A stretch of 64,000 bases of DNA from CAVOXO01 sp963700425 (GTDB lineage: Bacteria; Actinomycetota; Acidimicrobiia; Acidimicrobiales; Microtrichaceae). The notes under the pieces are model-generated. The model saw only the letters and a program-made list of their open reading frames with translations, did not search any database and was not told the origin of the DNA. The stretch is taken from NCBI GenBank assembly GCA_963700425.1, contig CAVOXO010000003.1:124001-188000 (forward strand), in the 5' to 3' direction. Of this stretch, positions 34,858-44,121 are shown piece by piece. A program made the translations under genes and the position numbers. Position 1 is the stretch's first letter; the number at the start of each line of letters is the position of its first letter.

Positions 34858-36672
34858 GTGACCGACCCGATCCGCATCGCGAACTGCTCGGGCTTCTTCG
34901 GCGATCGACCGTCCGCCGCAGTCGAGATGGTCGAGGGCGGGCCGATCGACGTGCTCACCGGCGACTGGCTCGCCGAGCTGACCATGTTGATCCTGGCCCG
35001 CATCCGCGCCCGCAAGCCCCGAGGCGGGTTCGCCCGCACGTTCGTCACCCAGATGGAACAGGTCATGGGGACCTGTCTCGACCAGGGAATCAAGGTCGTG
35101 TCCAACGCCGGGGGTCTCGACCCCGACGGTTGTGCCGAGGCGGTCTCCGAGGTGGCCGACACCCTGGGTCTCTCACCGACCATCGCCTGGGTGGACGGCG
35201 ACGACCTCATGGACCGGATCGGCGATCTGACCGGAACCGGTGAGCTGCAGGCCTTCGGGACCGGAGACCTGGGCGACCCCGCAGCGTTCCTCACCGCCAA
35301 CGCCTATCTGGGCTGTTGGGGCATCGTCGAGGCCCTGTCGAGCGGCGCCGACATCGTCATCTGCGGCCGGGTCACCGACGCGGCGGTCACCTGTGGTCCC
35401 GCTGCCTGGCACCACGGTTGGGCCCGTGACGACTGGGATCGGCTGGCCGGAGCCGTGGTGGCCGGGCACGTGATCGAGTGCAGCGCCCAGGCCACCGGCG
35501 GCAACTATTCGTTCTTCTCCGAGATCGCGGCGCGCGACGAGATCGGCGGCGGAGCCCGCTTCGGATTCCCGTGGGCCGAGGTCGACGACGACGGTTCGTC
35601 GGTGATCGGCAAACACGACGGCACCGGCGGCGAGGTCAGCATCGGAACGGTCACCAGTCAGCTGCTCTACGAGATCGGCGGACCCCGGTACCTCGGTCCC
35701 GATGTCACCGCCCGGTTCGACACCATCCGTCTCGACGACGTCGGGCCCGACCGGGTTCGGATCTCGGGTGTTCGGGGCGAGGCGCCGCCCTCGACGCTCA
35801 AGGTCGCCATGAACGAGCTCGGTGGCTTCCGGAACTCCTTCTCGGTCGCGCTCACCGGTCTCGACATCGAGGAGAAGGCCCGTTTCGCCGAGGCCGCGTT
35901 CTGGGATGCGTGCCCCTTCGGCCCCGACGACTTCGCGTCGCTGGTCAGCCGGGTCGTCCGCACCGACAAGGCCGACCCCTCCACCCAGGAGGAGGCGACG
36001 GCGGTGTGGCGGGTCACGGTGAAGGACCCCGACGAAGCCAAGGTGGGGCGAGCGTTCGCCGATGCGATGATCCATACGGCTCTGGCGGGGATTCCCGGGA
36101 TGTACGGCCTGGGGGGAGGTCCCGGCCGCGGCGACCCCTACGGTGTGTACCGGCCGGCCACGGTTCCCGCCGGGCTGGTGCCCCAGTACGTCCATGTGGC
36201 GGGGCGGGACGCTGTCCGGGTGGACTCGGTGTCGCCGGCGGGGGAGTCGATCGAGGTCGTCGTGGACGGTCCGGCGACGGCTCCCACGGGCGACACGGTC
36301 GATGCTCCGTTCGGATCGGTCATCGGGACGCGTTCGGGCGACAAGGGCGGTGATGCCAACCTCGGCGTGTTCGTTCGGAGCGACCTGGCGTGGTCGTGGG
36401 TCGACAACGAACTGACCACGGACCGTCTCCGCGAGCTGCTCCCCGAGACTGCGGGTCTCTCGATCGACCGGCACCGCCTGCCGAACCTCCGGGCGCTCAA
36501 TTTCGTGATCGTCGGCCTTCTCGACGAGGGCGTGGCCGCATCGACGCGCCAGGACGCGCAGGCGAAGGCGCTGGGCGAATGGCTGCGGGCCCGGATCGTT
36601 CCCGTTCCGGTGGCTGTGCTCGAGGAGTCGACCGGTCCCCGACGCGCTCACCAGCGGGCCGACGACGCATGA
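34858..36672 (+). CDS. AtuA-family protein (acyclic terpene utilisation, DUF1446)
   Basis: The 604-residue protein matches AtuA-like proteins. It opens RIANCSGFFGDRPSAAVEMVEGGPIDVLTGDWLAE, then GIKVVSNAGGLDP, NAYLGCWGIVEALSSGADIVICGRVTDAA, GHVIECSAQATGGNYSFF and GFPWAEV. The C-terminal part (SVIGTRSGDKGGDANLGVFV) corresponds to the small AtuA-like domain, here fused to the main one. AtuA is encoded with geranyl-CoA carboxylase in Pseudomonas acyclic terpene pathways and is required there, but its reaction is not established. The same neighbourhood here (carboxylase beta, alpha, then AtuA) supports a link to branched enoyl-CoA breakdown. GTG 34858 is preceded by AGGAG and starts two bases after the previous stop. 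Confidence 0.88.
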   Translation: MTDPIRIANCSGFFGDRPSAAVEMVEGGPIDVLTGDWLAELTMLILARIRARKPRGGFARTFVTQMEQVMGTCLDQGIKVVSNAGGLDPDGCAEAVSEVADTLGLSPTIAWVDGDDLMDRIGDLTGTGELQAFGTGDLGDPAAFLTANAYLGCWGIVEALSSGADIVICGRVTDAAVTCGPAAWHHGWARDDWDRLAGAVVAGHVIECSAQATGGNYSFFSEIAARDEIGGGARFGFPWAEVDDDGSSVIGKHDGTGGEVSIGTVTSQLLYEIGGPRYLGPDVTARFDTIRLDDVGPDRVRISGVRGEAPPSTLKVAMNELGGFRNSFSVALTGLDIEEKARFAEAAFWDACPFGPDDFASLVSRVVRTDKADPSTQEEATAVWRVTVKDPDEAKVGRAFADAMIHTALAGIPGMYGLGGGPGRGDPYGVYRPATVPAGLVPQYVHVAGRDAVRVDSVSPAGESIEVVVDGPATAPTGDTVDAPFGSVIGTRSGDKGGDANLGVFVRSDLAWSWVDNELTTDRLRELLPETAGLSIDRHRLPNLRALNFVIVGLLDEGVAASTRQDAQAKALGEWLRARIVPVPVAVLEESTGPRRAHQRADDA

Positions 36673-37517
36673 CGTTCCGCCTCGCCAACGTGTCGGGCCG
36701 GGCCGCGCTGGTATCGGGCGACCACTACTTCGATGTCGAATCGCTCAGCGGAGGGGTGCTCGACCCCGATCCGATGGGGGTGATCTCCCGATGCGCCGAC
36801 CTCCACCGCCTGGGCTCCCAGCTGGACGGGCACACGCCGACGGGGCGGCTGGCCGATGTGGAGCTGGGACCGCCGGTGCCGTCGCCGGGCAACTGTTTCG
36901 GCATCGGGCTGAACTACGCCGAGCACGTTGCGGAGACCGGCCGCGACCTCCCGGCGGCACCGGTCGTCTTCACCAAGTTCCCCAGCTGTGTCGTGGGCGC
37001 CACGTCCGACGTCGTCCTCGACTGCGACTCGGCCGACTACGAGGCCGAGCTCGTCGTCGTCATCGGTGAGGGCGGCCGCAACATCGCCGCCGCCGACGCG
37101 TGGAGCCGGGTGGCGGGGGTCACCGGCGGTCAGGACATCTCCGATCGCGCCCTACAGTTCGCGGCCTCGCCGGCCCAGTTCAGCCTGGGGAAGTCGCGGG
37201 ACACCTACGGCCCCATGGGACCGCTGCTGGTGAGCCCCGACGTGTTCGACGATCCCGACGACATCGGGCTGCGCTGTTCGGTCAACGGCGAGGAACGGCA
37301 GTCGTCGTCCACCCGTCACCTGATCCTGTCGGTGTCGCGCCTCGTCGAGTACCTGTCCTCGATCCTGACGCTCTCGGCGGGTGACGTCATCTTCACCGGC
37401 ACTCCCGAGGGAGTGGGCGGACCCTCGGGGAGATTCCTCGCCGACGGCGACGTCATCGTCACCGAGGTCGCCGGGGTCGGAACGATGACCAACCGTTGCG
37501 TGCGGGGCGTGTCCTGA
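36669..37517 (+). CDS. Fumarylacetoacetate hydrolase family protein
   Basis: The 282-residue protein has the FAH fold pattern. GNCFGIGLNYAEHVAETG opens the domain, followed by PVVFTKFPSCVVG. The metal-binding DYEAELVVVIGEGGRNI supplies the E-x-E carboxylates. GVTGGQDISDRALQF, SLGKSRDTYGPMGP and AGDVIFTGTPEGVG end it. Members hydrolyse or decarboxylate 2-oxo or acylpyruvate compounds with magnesium. The start overlaps the AtuA stop (ATGA), so it is the last gene of the carboxylase operon. It may process a keto-acid product of the pathway; this is inferred from position only. Confidence 0.88.
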   Translation: MTFRLANVSGRAALVSGDHYFDVESLSGGVLDPDPMGVISRCADLHRLGSQLDGHTPTGRLADVELGPPVPSPGNCFGIGLNYAEHVAETGRDLPAAPVVFTKFPSCVVGATSDVVLDCDSADYEAELVVVIGEGGRNIAAADAWSRVAGVTGGQDISDRALQFAASPAQFSLGKSRDTYGPMGPLLVSPDVFDDPDDIGLRCSVNGEERQSSSTRHLILSVSRLVEYLSSILTLSAGDVIFTGTPEGVGGPSGRFLADGDVIVTEVAGVGTMTNRCVRGVS

Positions 37518-37568
37518 CCACGAGGTCGACCGCAGAGCTTCCCGCCGTCGGTTCGCCCGATCCGGGAC

Positions 37569-38087
37569 TCACATCGAGGTGGGGGTGAGGCGGAACACCG
37601 CGATGTTGCGGTCGGTTCGCCTCTCATAGGTGTGCATCTGAGGGATGGTGGTGGAGACGGCCGGCCACACGGCGGCCTTCTCCTCGTCACTCAACAGCGA
37701 TGCGTCGACCGTCTCGGTGCCGCGACGGCTCAAGACGGTCGCCGCCCCCGCCGCCTCGAGGTTGTATCTCCAGGCGGGGTGACGCTCCTGGCCCATGGCA
37801 CTGGCGACCACGAGGTACGAGTCGCCGTCGCGGTGGTAGGCGAGCTGGACCGACCGGGGTTCGCCACTCCGGCGACCGACGACGGTGAGGGTGAGCATCG
37901 GCAACGTGGGGGGACCGGTCGAGGTGAACCGGCCTCCGCTGATCCGGAAGATCACCGGGTCGACGTGCGCCGCCACGTGTTTGACGATCCACGATCCGGC
38001 CCGCGTCGCCGAGAACCGGTTGACCGCGCGGGCGTAGGGAGACGGTCTCTCGGAGTGCGGCCGTTGGCTCGGTGGCGGCGTGGACAT
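37569..38087 (-). CDS. Deazaflavin (F420)-dependent nitroreductase/Ddn-family protein
   Basis: The 172-residue protein has the split-barrel pattern of the Ddn family. KHVAAHVDPVIFRISGGRF precedes the barrel, LPMLTLTVVGRRSGEPRSVQLAY and SYLVVASAMGQERHPAWRYNLEAAG form the F420-binding core, and DRNIAVFRLTP ends it. HPAWxxNL is the most diagnostic motif. Known members reduce quinones or nitroaromatic compounds with F420H2. This implies that the organism makes F420. ATG 38087 is supported by GGAGG eight bases upstream. The gene is alone and divergent from the P-type ATPase. Confidence 0.88.
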   Translation of the reverse strand: MSTPPPSQRPHSERPSPYARAVNRFSATRAGSWIVKHVAAHVDPVIFRISGGRFTSTGPPTLPMLTLTVVGRRSGEPRSVQLAYHRDGDSYLVVASAMGQERHPAWRYNLEAAGAATVLSRRGTETVDASLLSDEEKAAVWPAVSTTIPQMHTYERRTDRNIAVFRLTPTSM

Positions 38088-38271
38088 GGGGTCGACCTCC
38101 GCGGGATGGGTCAGGTGAGCGGCCCACGCAGTATGGCTCGACATCCGCCCACCAGGGGGACGCTGCCGGGTGGTCCGACACCGACCGGCCGTGGCGTGCC
38201 GTGGGAACGTCGAGGTGGCGAGGGACCGAGGTCTCTTGTGGTCGCAGGGTGTGTCGGTCATGGTGGGACCG

Positions 38272-40869
38272 ATGTCGGGCCATGAGCGTATGGAGGGTCT
38301 GTCGGCTTCGGTGGCTGCACGTCGCCTCGAGGAGTTCGGCCCGAATGTGCTGCCGCCTCCTCCCAAGGTGCCCGTCTGGCGAAGGGTGGCCGAGCAGTTC
38401 GTCCACTTCTTCGCCCTGATGCTCTGGGCGGCGGGTGCCCTGGCCATCGTGGGCGGCCTGCCCGTCCTGGGGATCGCCATCTTCGCCGTCATCGTCATCA
38501 ACGGGGTCTTCGCCTTCGCTCAGGAGTACCGGGCCGAGCGAGCCGCCGAACGGCTCAAGGACCTGCTTCCCCAGTTCGTCACGGTGGTGCGCGATGGTCG
38601 GCGAACCACCATCGGCACCACCGGGCTCGTCCCCGGCGACCTCGTGGTGCTGGCCGAGGGTGACCGGGTCAGCGCGGATCTCGACTGCATCGAGAGTCAC
38701 GGGTTGTCGATCGACACCTCGACCCTCACCGGCGAGAGCGTCCCCGAAGCGGTGGGGGCCGGAGAATCGGTGCGGGCCGGGACGTTCGTCCTGGAGGGCG
38801 AAGGATCGGCGACCGTGACGTCGACGGGCGCCCGGACCGAGCTGGCCCGGATCGCGGTGCTGACCCAACGGATCGAGCGGCCCGACACCCCCTTGACGCG
38901 AGAACTCCACCGTCTGGTGCGCACCGTGGCCCTCATCGCCGTGGCGACCGGCGCGGTGTTCTTCGTCCTGACCCTGTTGCTGCACACCCCGGCCTCCGAC
39001 GGCTTCGTCTTCGCCATCGGGATCACGGTCGCTCTCGTGCCCGAGGGGCTGCTGCCCACCGTGACGCTCTCACTGGCCATCGGCGCTCAACGCATGGCCG
39101 ACCAGCATGCTCTCGTTCGCCGGCTCGAATCGGTGGAGACCCTCGGATCGACGACGTTCATCTGCACCGACAAGACCGGGACCCTCACCCAGAACAGGAT
39201 GCGGATCGTGGACGTCTGGACCCCGGTGGGGGCGGCCCGCCGCGAGGGTGAGGGTTACGAGCCGAGCGGGGCGATCACGCCCGATGGGCCCGGGGTGTCC
39301 GACGCGCTGGCGGCGATCGCTCTCGCGGCACGCGGGTGTTCCAACGGGCGCATCGTCCGGACCGCCGACGACGGCTGGGATGCTCACGGGGACCCGATGG
39401 AGGCCGCCATCGACGCTCTGGCCCGCCAGGTGGTCGCGGTCGACGATCTCGACGGCGCGGTCGGTCGGATCATCGCCCGATTCCCGTTCGATCCCACACG
39501 CCGCCGGGCGTCGGTCGTGACCGAGGAGCGGATCCTCGTCAAGGGTGCACCCGATGCGGTACTCGCACTCTGTGGGACCGAGACCGCTGGCGCCGATTCG
39601 GCACTGGCGGAGTTCGCCTCGCGGGGGCTCCGTGTTCTCGCCATCGCCCATCGGGTCCGACCCCGGAGGCTGCCCCGCGACCCGGAGGAGGCCGAGACGG
39701 ACCTGTCGCTGCTGGGACTCCTCGGATTCGAGGACCCGCCGCGCCCCGAGGCGCGAGAGGCCTTGGCGGCCTGCCGGGTGGCGGGGATCAGCGTCGCCAT
39801 GATCACCGGGGACCATCCCCGGACCGCGCAGGCCATCGCCGACGAGGTGGGGTTGCGTATCGACTCGGCACAGGTTCTCACCGGTGCGGACCTCCCCGCC
39901 GACGATCAGCTCCTCGGTGCGCTGGTCGACCGCGACGGGGTCGTCATCGCCCGCGTCGATCCCGGCGACAAGTTGCGTATCGCCCGGGCGCTCCGGGCGA
40001 GGGGCCACGTGGTCGCCATGACCGGGGATGGCGTCAACGACGGCCCGGCACTACGCGAGGCGGACATCGGCGTGGCCATGGGCCGAAGCGGCAGCGACGT
40101 GGCGCGCGAGGCGGCCGACCTCGTTCTCCTCGACGACAACTTCGCCACCATCGTCGCGGCGATCCGTCAGGGTCGGGCCACGTTCGCCAATGCCCGTCGC
40201 TTCCTGACCTACCACCTGACCGACAACGTCGCCGAGTTGACCCCCTTCGCCATCTGGGCGTTGTCCGGTGGCCGCTTCCCGTTGGCTCTGGGTGTGTTGC
40301 AGATCCTGGCCCTCGACATCGGTACCGACACCCTGTCCGCGGCCGCGCTCGGGGCCGAGCCGGCGGATTCCGCAGTGATGCATCGACCCCCGACGACGGG
40401 CCGGCTACTCGATCGCACCGTCGCCGTCCGCGCCTTCGGCGTCCTCGGGCCGACCGAGGCGACCTTCGAGATGGCCGCGTTCGTCGTCGCCCTCGTGGCG
40501 GCCGGCTGGCGGCCCGGCGACGGCTTCCCCACCGGCGCTCCGCTGTGGGCGGCCTCGGGAGCCGCCTTCCTCACCGTTGTGGTGGCGCAGTCGGCCAATG
40601 CCTTCGCCTGCCGGAGCGTCCGGCGGCCGGCGTGGCGGGTGGATCTCACCTCCAACCGGTTCCTGCTCGTCGCGGTTCTCATCGAGGTGTGCTTCGCCGT
40701 CGCGGTTCTCGTCATTCCTTTCGCCGCACGCATCCTCGACCACCGGTGGCCGCCGGGGTGGGCGTGGGTCGTGATCATCGCCTCCGCCCCGGCCGTGGTG
40801 CTCGCCGACGCGCTGTGGAAGACGGTGTGGGCCCGTCGAGCTGACCGAACCGTGCCCCCGACCCTGTGA
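38272..40869 (+). CDS. P-type cation-transporting ATPase (P2-like)
   Basis: The 865-residue pump has the cation-ATPase N-domain (SASVAARRLEEFGPNVLPPPP) and the actuator TGES loop (STLTGESVPEAV). PEGL (VALVPEGLLPTVTLSLAIG) in helix 4 is typical of P2-type Ca/Na-type pumps. The phosphorylated Asp is Asp300 in CTDKTGTLTQNRM, and KGAPDAV and TGDGVNDGPALREADIGVAMG follow. About ten membrane helices are expected. The ion may be Ca, Na or another monovalent or divalent cation. Two starts are possible, ATG 38260 and ATG 38272; GGTGGGA before the second makes it preferable. The gene is transcribed alone. Confidence 0.88.
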   Translation: MSGHERMEGLSASVAARRLEEFGPNVLPPPPKVPVWRRVAEQFVHFFALMLWAAGALAIVGGLPVLGIAIFAVIVINGVFAFAQEYRAERAAERLKDLLPQFVTVVRDGRRTTIGTTGLVPGDLVVLAEGDRVSADLDCIESHGLSIDTSTLTGESVPEAVGAGESVRAGTFVLEGEGSATVTSTGARTELARIAVLTQRIERPDTPLTRELHRLVRTVALIAVATGAVFFVLTLLLHTPASDGFVFAIGITVALVPEGLLPTVTLSLAIGAQRMADQHALVRRLESVETLGSTTFICTDKTGTLTQNRMRIVDVWTPVGAARREGEGYEPSGAITPDGPGVSDALAAIALAARGCSNGRIVRTADDGWDAHGDPMEAAIDALARQVVAVDDLDGAVGRIIARFPFDPTRRRASVVTEERILVKGAPDAVLALCGTETAGADSALAEFASRGLRVLAIAHRVRPRRLPRDPEEAETDLSLLGLLGFEDPPRPEAREALAACRVAGISVAMITGDHPRTAQAIADEVGLRIDSAQVLTGADLPADDQLLGALVDRDGVVIARVDPGDKLRIARALRARGHVVAMTGDGVNDGPALREADIGVAMGRSGSDVAREAADLVLLDDNFATIVAAIRQGRATFANARRFLTYHLTDNVAELTPFAIWALSGGRFPLALGVLQILALDIGTDTLSAAALGAEPADSAVMHRPPTTGRLLDRTVAVRAFGVLGPTEATFEMAAFVVALVAAGWRPGDGFPTGAPLWAASGAAFLTVVVAQSANAFACRSVRRPAWRVDLTSNRFLLVAVLIEVCFAVAVLVIPFAARILDHRWPPGWAWVVIIASAPAVVLADALWKTVWARRADRTVPPTL

Positions 40870-40896
40870 GGGTGGCCGTCCGACCGTCCGGGCCGC

Positions 40897-42501
40897 TCAG
40901 TAGATGACGCCGGGGTTCAGCACGCCGGCGGGATCGAGTTCGGCCTTCACCGATCTCAACGCGGCCCCGACGACCTCGGGTCGCTGGCGGCGGTACCACT
41001 CGTCGTGGTCGCGTCCGACCGAGTGGTGGTGCGTGATCGTGGCCCCCGCAGCCATGAGGGCCTCCGACGCGGCGGCCTTCACCTCGTCCCAGATCGTCAC
41101 CTCCGATCCGAAGGTGGTCGGGGCGATGACCGAGAAGTACGGGGCGGGACCGTCGGGGTAGACGTGGGTGAACCGGCAGGTGACCGTTCCGCCGCCACAG
41201 ATCCGATCGAGGGCGCCGCTGACCGCCGCGGTGACCGAGGCGTGAACCTCGTCGAAGCGGTCCCAGGTGCATGCCGTCTCGAAGGTCTCCGCCAGGATCC
41301 CGCAGCGGACGAGTCCATCGCGCAGGTACGGTGCCCGCAGGAACGAGTTGCGCCAGGCCCCGACCGCCCCGGTTCGCGATCCGCGGTCTGCGTCGTCGGC
41401 GTGGGCGTCGGCGACGACCGGGCCGTCGGGAACCACTCCCCGGTGGTCCGCACACAGCTCGAGGGCGCGCTCCATCGACGGCGTGGTGGGGTGATCGGCC
41501 GACTCGAACCCCAACACCAGGAGCCCCGCGACATCCCGGCCGGCATTCAGAGCCGCCTCGCCGCGGTCGAGGAGGCGGCAGTTGGTGGGGAACAGCGCCG
41601 ACTGGCTCACGGCTCGGGTGGCCGCGACCGCGTCGCCCCACTCGGTGAACTCCACCCCCGCCGAGGCCTTCCAGCGCACCCGGTCCTGGACCCGCATCCA
41701 GGCTTCGGTGATGACCCCGAGTCCTCCTTCGGAACCGAGGAACACCCGGTCGGGCGACGGTCCTGCTCCCGATCCCGGAAGGCGCCGCGACTCCGAGACG
41801 CCGCGGGGGGTGACGATGCGCATCGACTCGACCAGATCGTCGATGTGGGTGTACACCGTGGCGTAGTGACCGCCCGAGCGGGTGGCGATCCATCCGCCGA
41901 GCGTCGAGAACTCGAAGGACTGCGGGAAGTGGCGCAGCGTGAGACCGTGAGGGCGGAGCTGCGCCTCCAACACCGGGCCGAGAGCCCCGCCCTCGATGCG
42001 AGCGGCGCGCGACACCGGGTCGACGTCGAGCACCCGGCTCATGGACGTCATGTCGAGGCTCACCCACCCGTCGGGCGCATCGTCGGGTCGGGCCTCGACC
42101 CCACCCACCACCGACGAGCCCCCGCCGTAGGGCACGACCTTGACCCCCGCGTCGCCCGCCCAGTCGAGCGACGCAGCGACGTCGGCCTCGTCGCGGGGTC
42201 GCAGCACCGCATCGGGTGGGTGGTCGAAGACCCCGTGGAAGCCGCGCACCACGTCCCGGTAGGCCCGCCCGTAGGCGTGACGTGCCCGATCCTCGACGTC
42301 GGTCCGGGCGATCGCCTGCAGCGCCGACGGAACGTCGATCGTGGGTGGCGCCATCATGTCGTCGGCGAGGGCCGGTGCCGGTCTCACCTCGACCTCACGA
42401 TGGAACACAGCCGTGAACATGTCGGCCAGCCCCCTGACCTCGTCGTCGCCGAGGGCCTGATCCTGGTGTCCCCAGCCCCACCAGTTCCTCGCTCGGGTCA
42501 C
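40897..42501 (-). CDS. FAD-binding oxidase, alkyl-DHAP synthase-like
   Basis: The 534-residue flavoprotein resembles alkyldihydroxyacetonephosphate synthase. It has an N-terminal helical part, then the FAD_binding_4 domain with VKVVPYGGGSSVVGGVE, VSLDMTSMSRVLDVDPVSRAARIEGGALG, PQSFEFSTLGGWIATRSGGHYATVYTHIDDL and GSEGGLGVITEAWMRV. The C-terminal domain carries a THHHSVGRDHDEWY histidine cluster like that of AGPS. In animals the enzyme swaps an acyl for an alkyl chain to make ether lipids. Bacterial relatives may do the same or act as flavin oxidases, so ether-lipid synthesis is only suggested. GTG 42501 overlaps the stop of the MtfA-like gene, so the two genes form an operon. Confidence 0.85.
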   Translation of the reverse strand: MTRARNWWGWGHQDQALGDDEVRGLADMFTAVFHREVEVRPAPALADDMMAPPTIDVPSALQAIARTDVEDRARHAYGRAYRDVVRGFHGVFDHPPDAVLRPRDEADVAASLDWAGDAGVKVVPYGGGSSVVGGVEARPDDAPDGWVSLDMTSMSRVLDVDPVSRAARIEGGALGPVLEAQLRPHGLTLRHFPQSFEFSTLGGWIATRSGGHYATVYTHIDDLVESMRIVTPRGVSESRRLPGSGAGPSPDRVFLGSEGGLGVITEAWMRVQDRVRWKASAGVEFTEWGDAVAATRAVSQSALFPTNCRLLDRGEAALNAGRDVAGLLVLGFESADHPTTPSMERALELCADHRGVVPDGPVVADAHADDADRGSRTGAVGAWRNSFLRAPYLRDGLVRCGILAETFETACTWDRFDEVHASVTAAVSGALDRICGGGTVTCRFTHVYPDGPAPYFSVIAPTTFGSEVTIWDEVKAAASEALMAAGATITHHHSVGRDHDEWYRRQRPEVVGAALRSVKAELDPAGVLNPGVIY

Positions 42502-43304
42502 CGCTCGTGCTCCCCGTCGGGCGTGTGACGTGCTGTGGGCGTCGAGGGTCCGGTGCCGGCGGGATCCTGACCGTAGAAGTCGGCGAACACGTCGTAGAGG
42601 TCGGGCATGGCACCGGCGAGCGGCACGGGTCGGGTGAAGAAGACCTCGGTCACGACCGCGAAGAACTCACCGGGATCGGTTGCGGCGTAGTCGTCGATCA
42701 GGCCGTCTCCGGTGTCGCCGGCCGCGAGCCGATCGAAGGAATCGGTGCAGACCGCGATCCAACGCTGGCGGGCATCGGGAGTCGGCAGCGGCGGGGTGCC
42801 GTCGACCCAGCCGTCCAACATGTCGAGGTGGTGGGCGAACTCGTGGAGGATCACGTTGCGTCCTTCGCCGGGGTGCCGGGCCTCGTCGGCCGCGGCGTCC
42901 CAGGCGATGAGCACGGGCCCCCGATCGTGCGCCTCGCCGGAGAGATCGACGGTGTCGTCGGCCATCACCCCGGGGGCGATCTCGTACTCACCTTTCATCT
43001 CGATGGTGGATCCGTGCACGATCACCGAGCTCACGTTCCGGTAGCAGTCCACCCCCAGCTCGAGGGTGAGCAGAGCGGCGTGCGCCGCAATCGTCGCCCT
43101 GACCTCGTCGGTGAGCTCGAAGCCGTCGGCGGCCTCCCAGCGCAGCGAGTCGAGCAGGACGTCGGCGTCGACCACGAGTCGCTCGAGTCGGTGGGCGTCG
43201 AGGTGGCGTGCCCCCGCGACCCGCGACGCGGCGGCCCGCACCACCGGAGCGGGTTCGCGGACGCGAGCCTCCGCACGAAATCGGCGTAGGAATCCCGAGG
43301 CCAT
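42498..43304 (-). CDS. MtfA-like zinc peptidase (M90 family)
   Basis: The 268-residue protein has the zinc motif HEFAHHLD (H154-E155-x-x-H158) and the third-ligand segment EFFAVVTEVFF about 70 residues later. IAWDAAADEARHPGEGRNVILHEFAHHLDMLDG is the usual context. In E. coli MtfA binds the Mlc repressor and is an aminopeptidase; other bacterial members are less well studied. It is the first gene of a two-gene operon with the AGPS-like flavoprotein. The relation between the two is not obvious. Confidence 0.85.
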   Translation of the reverse strand: MASGFLRRFRAEARVREPAPVVRAAASRVAGARHLDAHRLERLVVDADVLLDSLRWEAADGFELTDEVRATIAAHAALLTLELGVDCYRNVSSVIVHGSTIEMKGEYEIAPGVMADDTVDLSGEAHDRGPVLIAWDAAADEARHPGEGRNVILHEFAHHLDMLDGWVDGTPPLPTPDARQRWIAVCTDSFDRLAAGDTGDGLIDDYAATDPGEFFAVVTEVFFTRPVPLAGAMPDLYDVFADFYGQDPAGTGPSTPTARHTPDGEHER

Positions 43305-43428
43305 GGACCCATCATGGCCCAGGGTGAGGCGTGTTCGACCGGTCGTTCGGAGAGTCCGCGGCCGGCGCGCCCCGGCGGTTGTCTCCCGGCACCCCGATCG
43401 GGCCGACGGGCCGAACTCGCTCAGGTGG

Positions 43429-43981
43429 TCACGCGGTCGGGCCGTTCTCGACCAGGGCGTCCGCCAACGACCGGCCCCACGCTCGGGCCCGGTCCTCCTC
43501 GCCGTCGACGAGATCGTTGTCCTTGGTCACGACGAAGCTCTCCGGCTCGGCCACCAGCGTCCAACCGTGGTGGCGAAGCCGGCGGGCGATCCCCTTCGAG
43601 GCCCGTCCTGTCAACGTCGGTGAGGCGTCGATCCGGGTGTCGAAGGCGGCGGCAGCCGAACCTCTCAGCCCGACGGTTCCGAACCAGTCCCGGAGCGTCT
43701 CGCCCAGTGCGTGTTCGTCGATGTCGTGGGCCGGTTCGCCCTTGGCGGCCTTGTCGCGCTCGCCCCGCACGCCCTGTTCCTTCGACGACGTCCTGGCCAT
43801 CCCGTGCATGTGGGTGGGGCCCCCGATCACCACGAGGTCGGCGGCCGCGAGGCGGTCCGCGGTCCGCCTCCTCGGGGGTGAGTACCTCGGCGTCGATCAG
43901 CTCGCCGATCCCCGTTGCCACCGCGTCCGCGATGAGATGGGTGTTGCCGAATACGGACTCGTAGACGACGACTGCCTCCAT
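43429..43981 (-). pseudogene. Flavodoxin-like protein broken by a 7 bp tandem duplication
   Basis: From ATG 43981 the protein begins VVVYESVFGNTHLIADAVA, the FMN phosphate-binding loop of flavodoxin-like proteins, and continues to ELIDAEVLTPEEADRG. There the heptamer GCGGACC (minus strand) is present twice (43854-43867), adding 7 bp and shifting the frame. Removing one copy joins it to LAAADLVVIGGPTHMHGMAR and the rest, ending FVVTKDNDLVDGEEDRARAW at stop 43429. The corrected product is about 181 residues. Slippage at a short repeat is a normal mutation type, so this break may be genuine, unlike many others here. Confidence 0.78.
43854..43867. repeat. 7 bp tandem duplication causing a frameshift
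   Basis: GGTCCGC occurs twice in a row on the plus strand. Deleting one copy restores one continuous flavodoxin-like reading frame, so the duplication is the probable cause of its disruption. Confidence 0.8.
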
Positions 43982-44121
43982 GATCGTGCCTCGTTTCCCG
44001 ACCTCGCTGGCGCTCCCTCACAATGGGCCCTGCGACCGTTCCGCACTAGGGTCGAAGGTCACCGGGCGGCAGAATCGGGCTCTTGGCGCGACCGGTGCGG
44101 ACCAGGGATCGAGGAGGCCCG

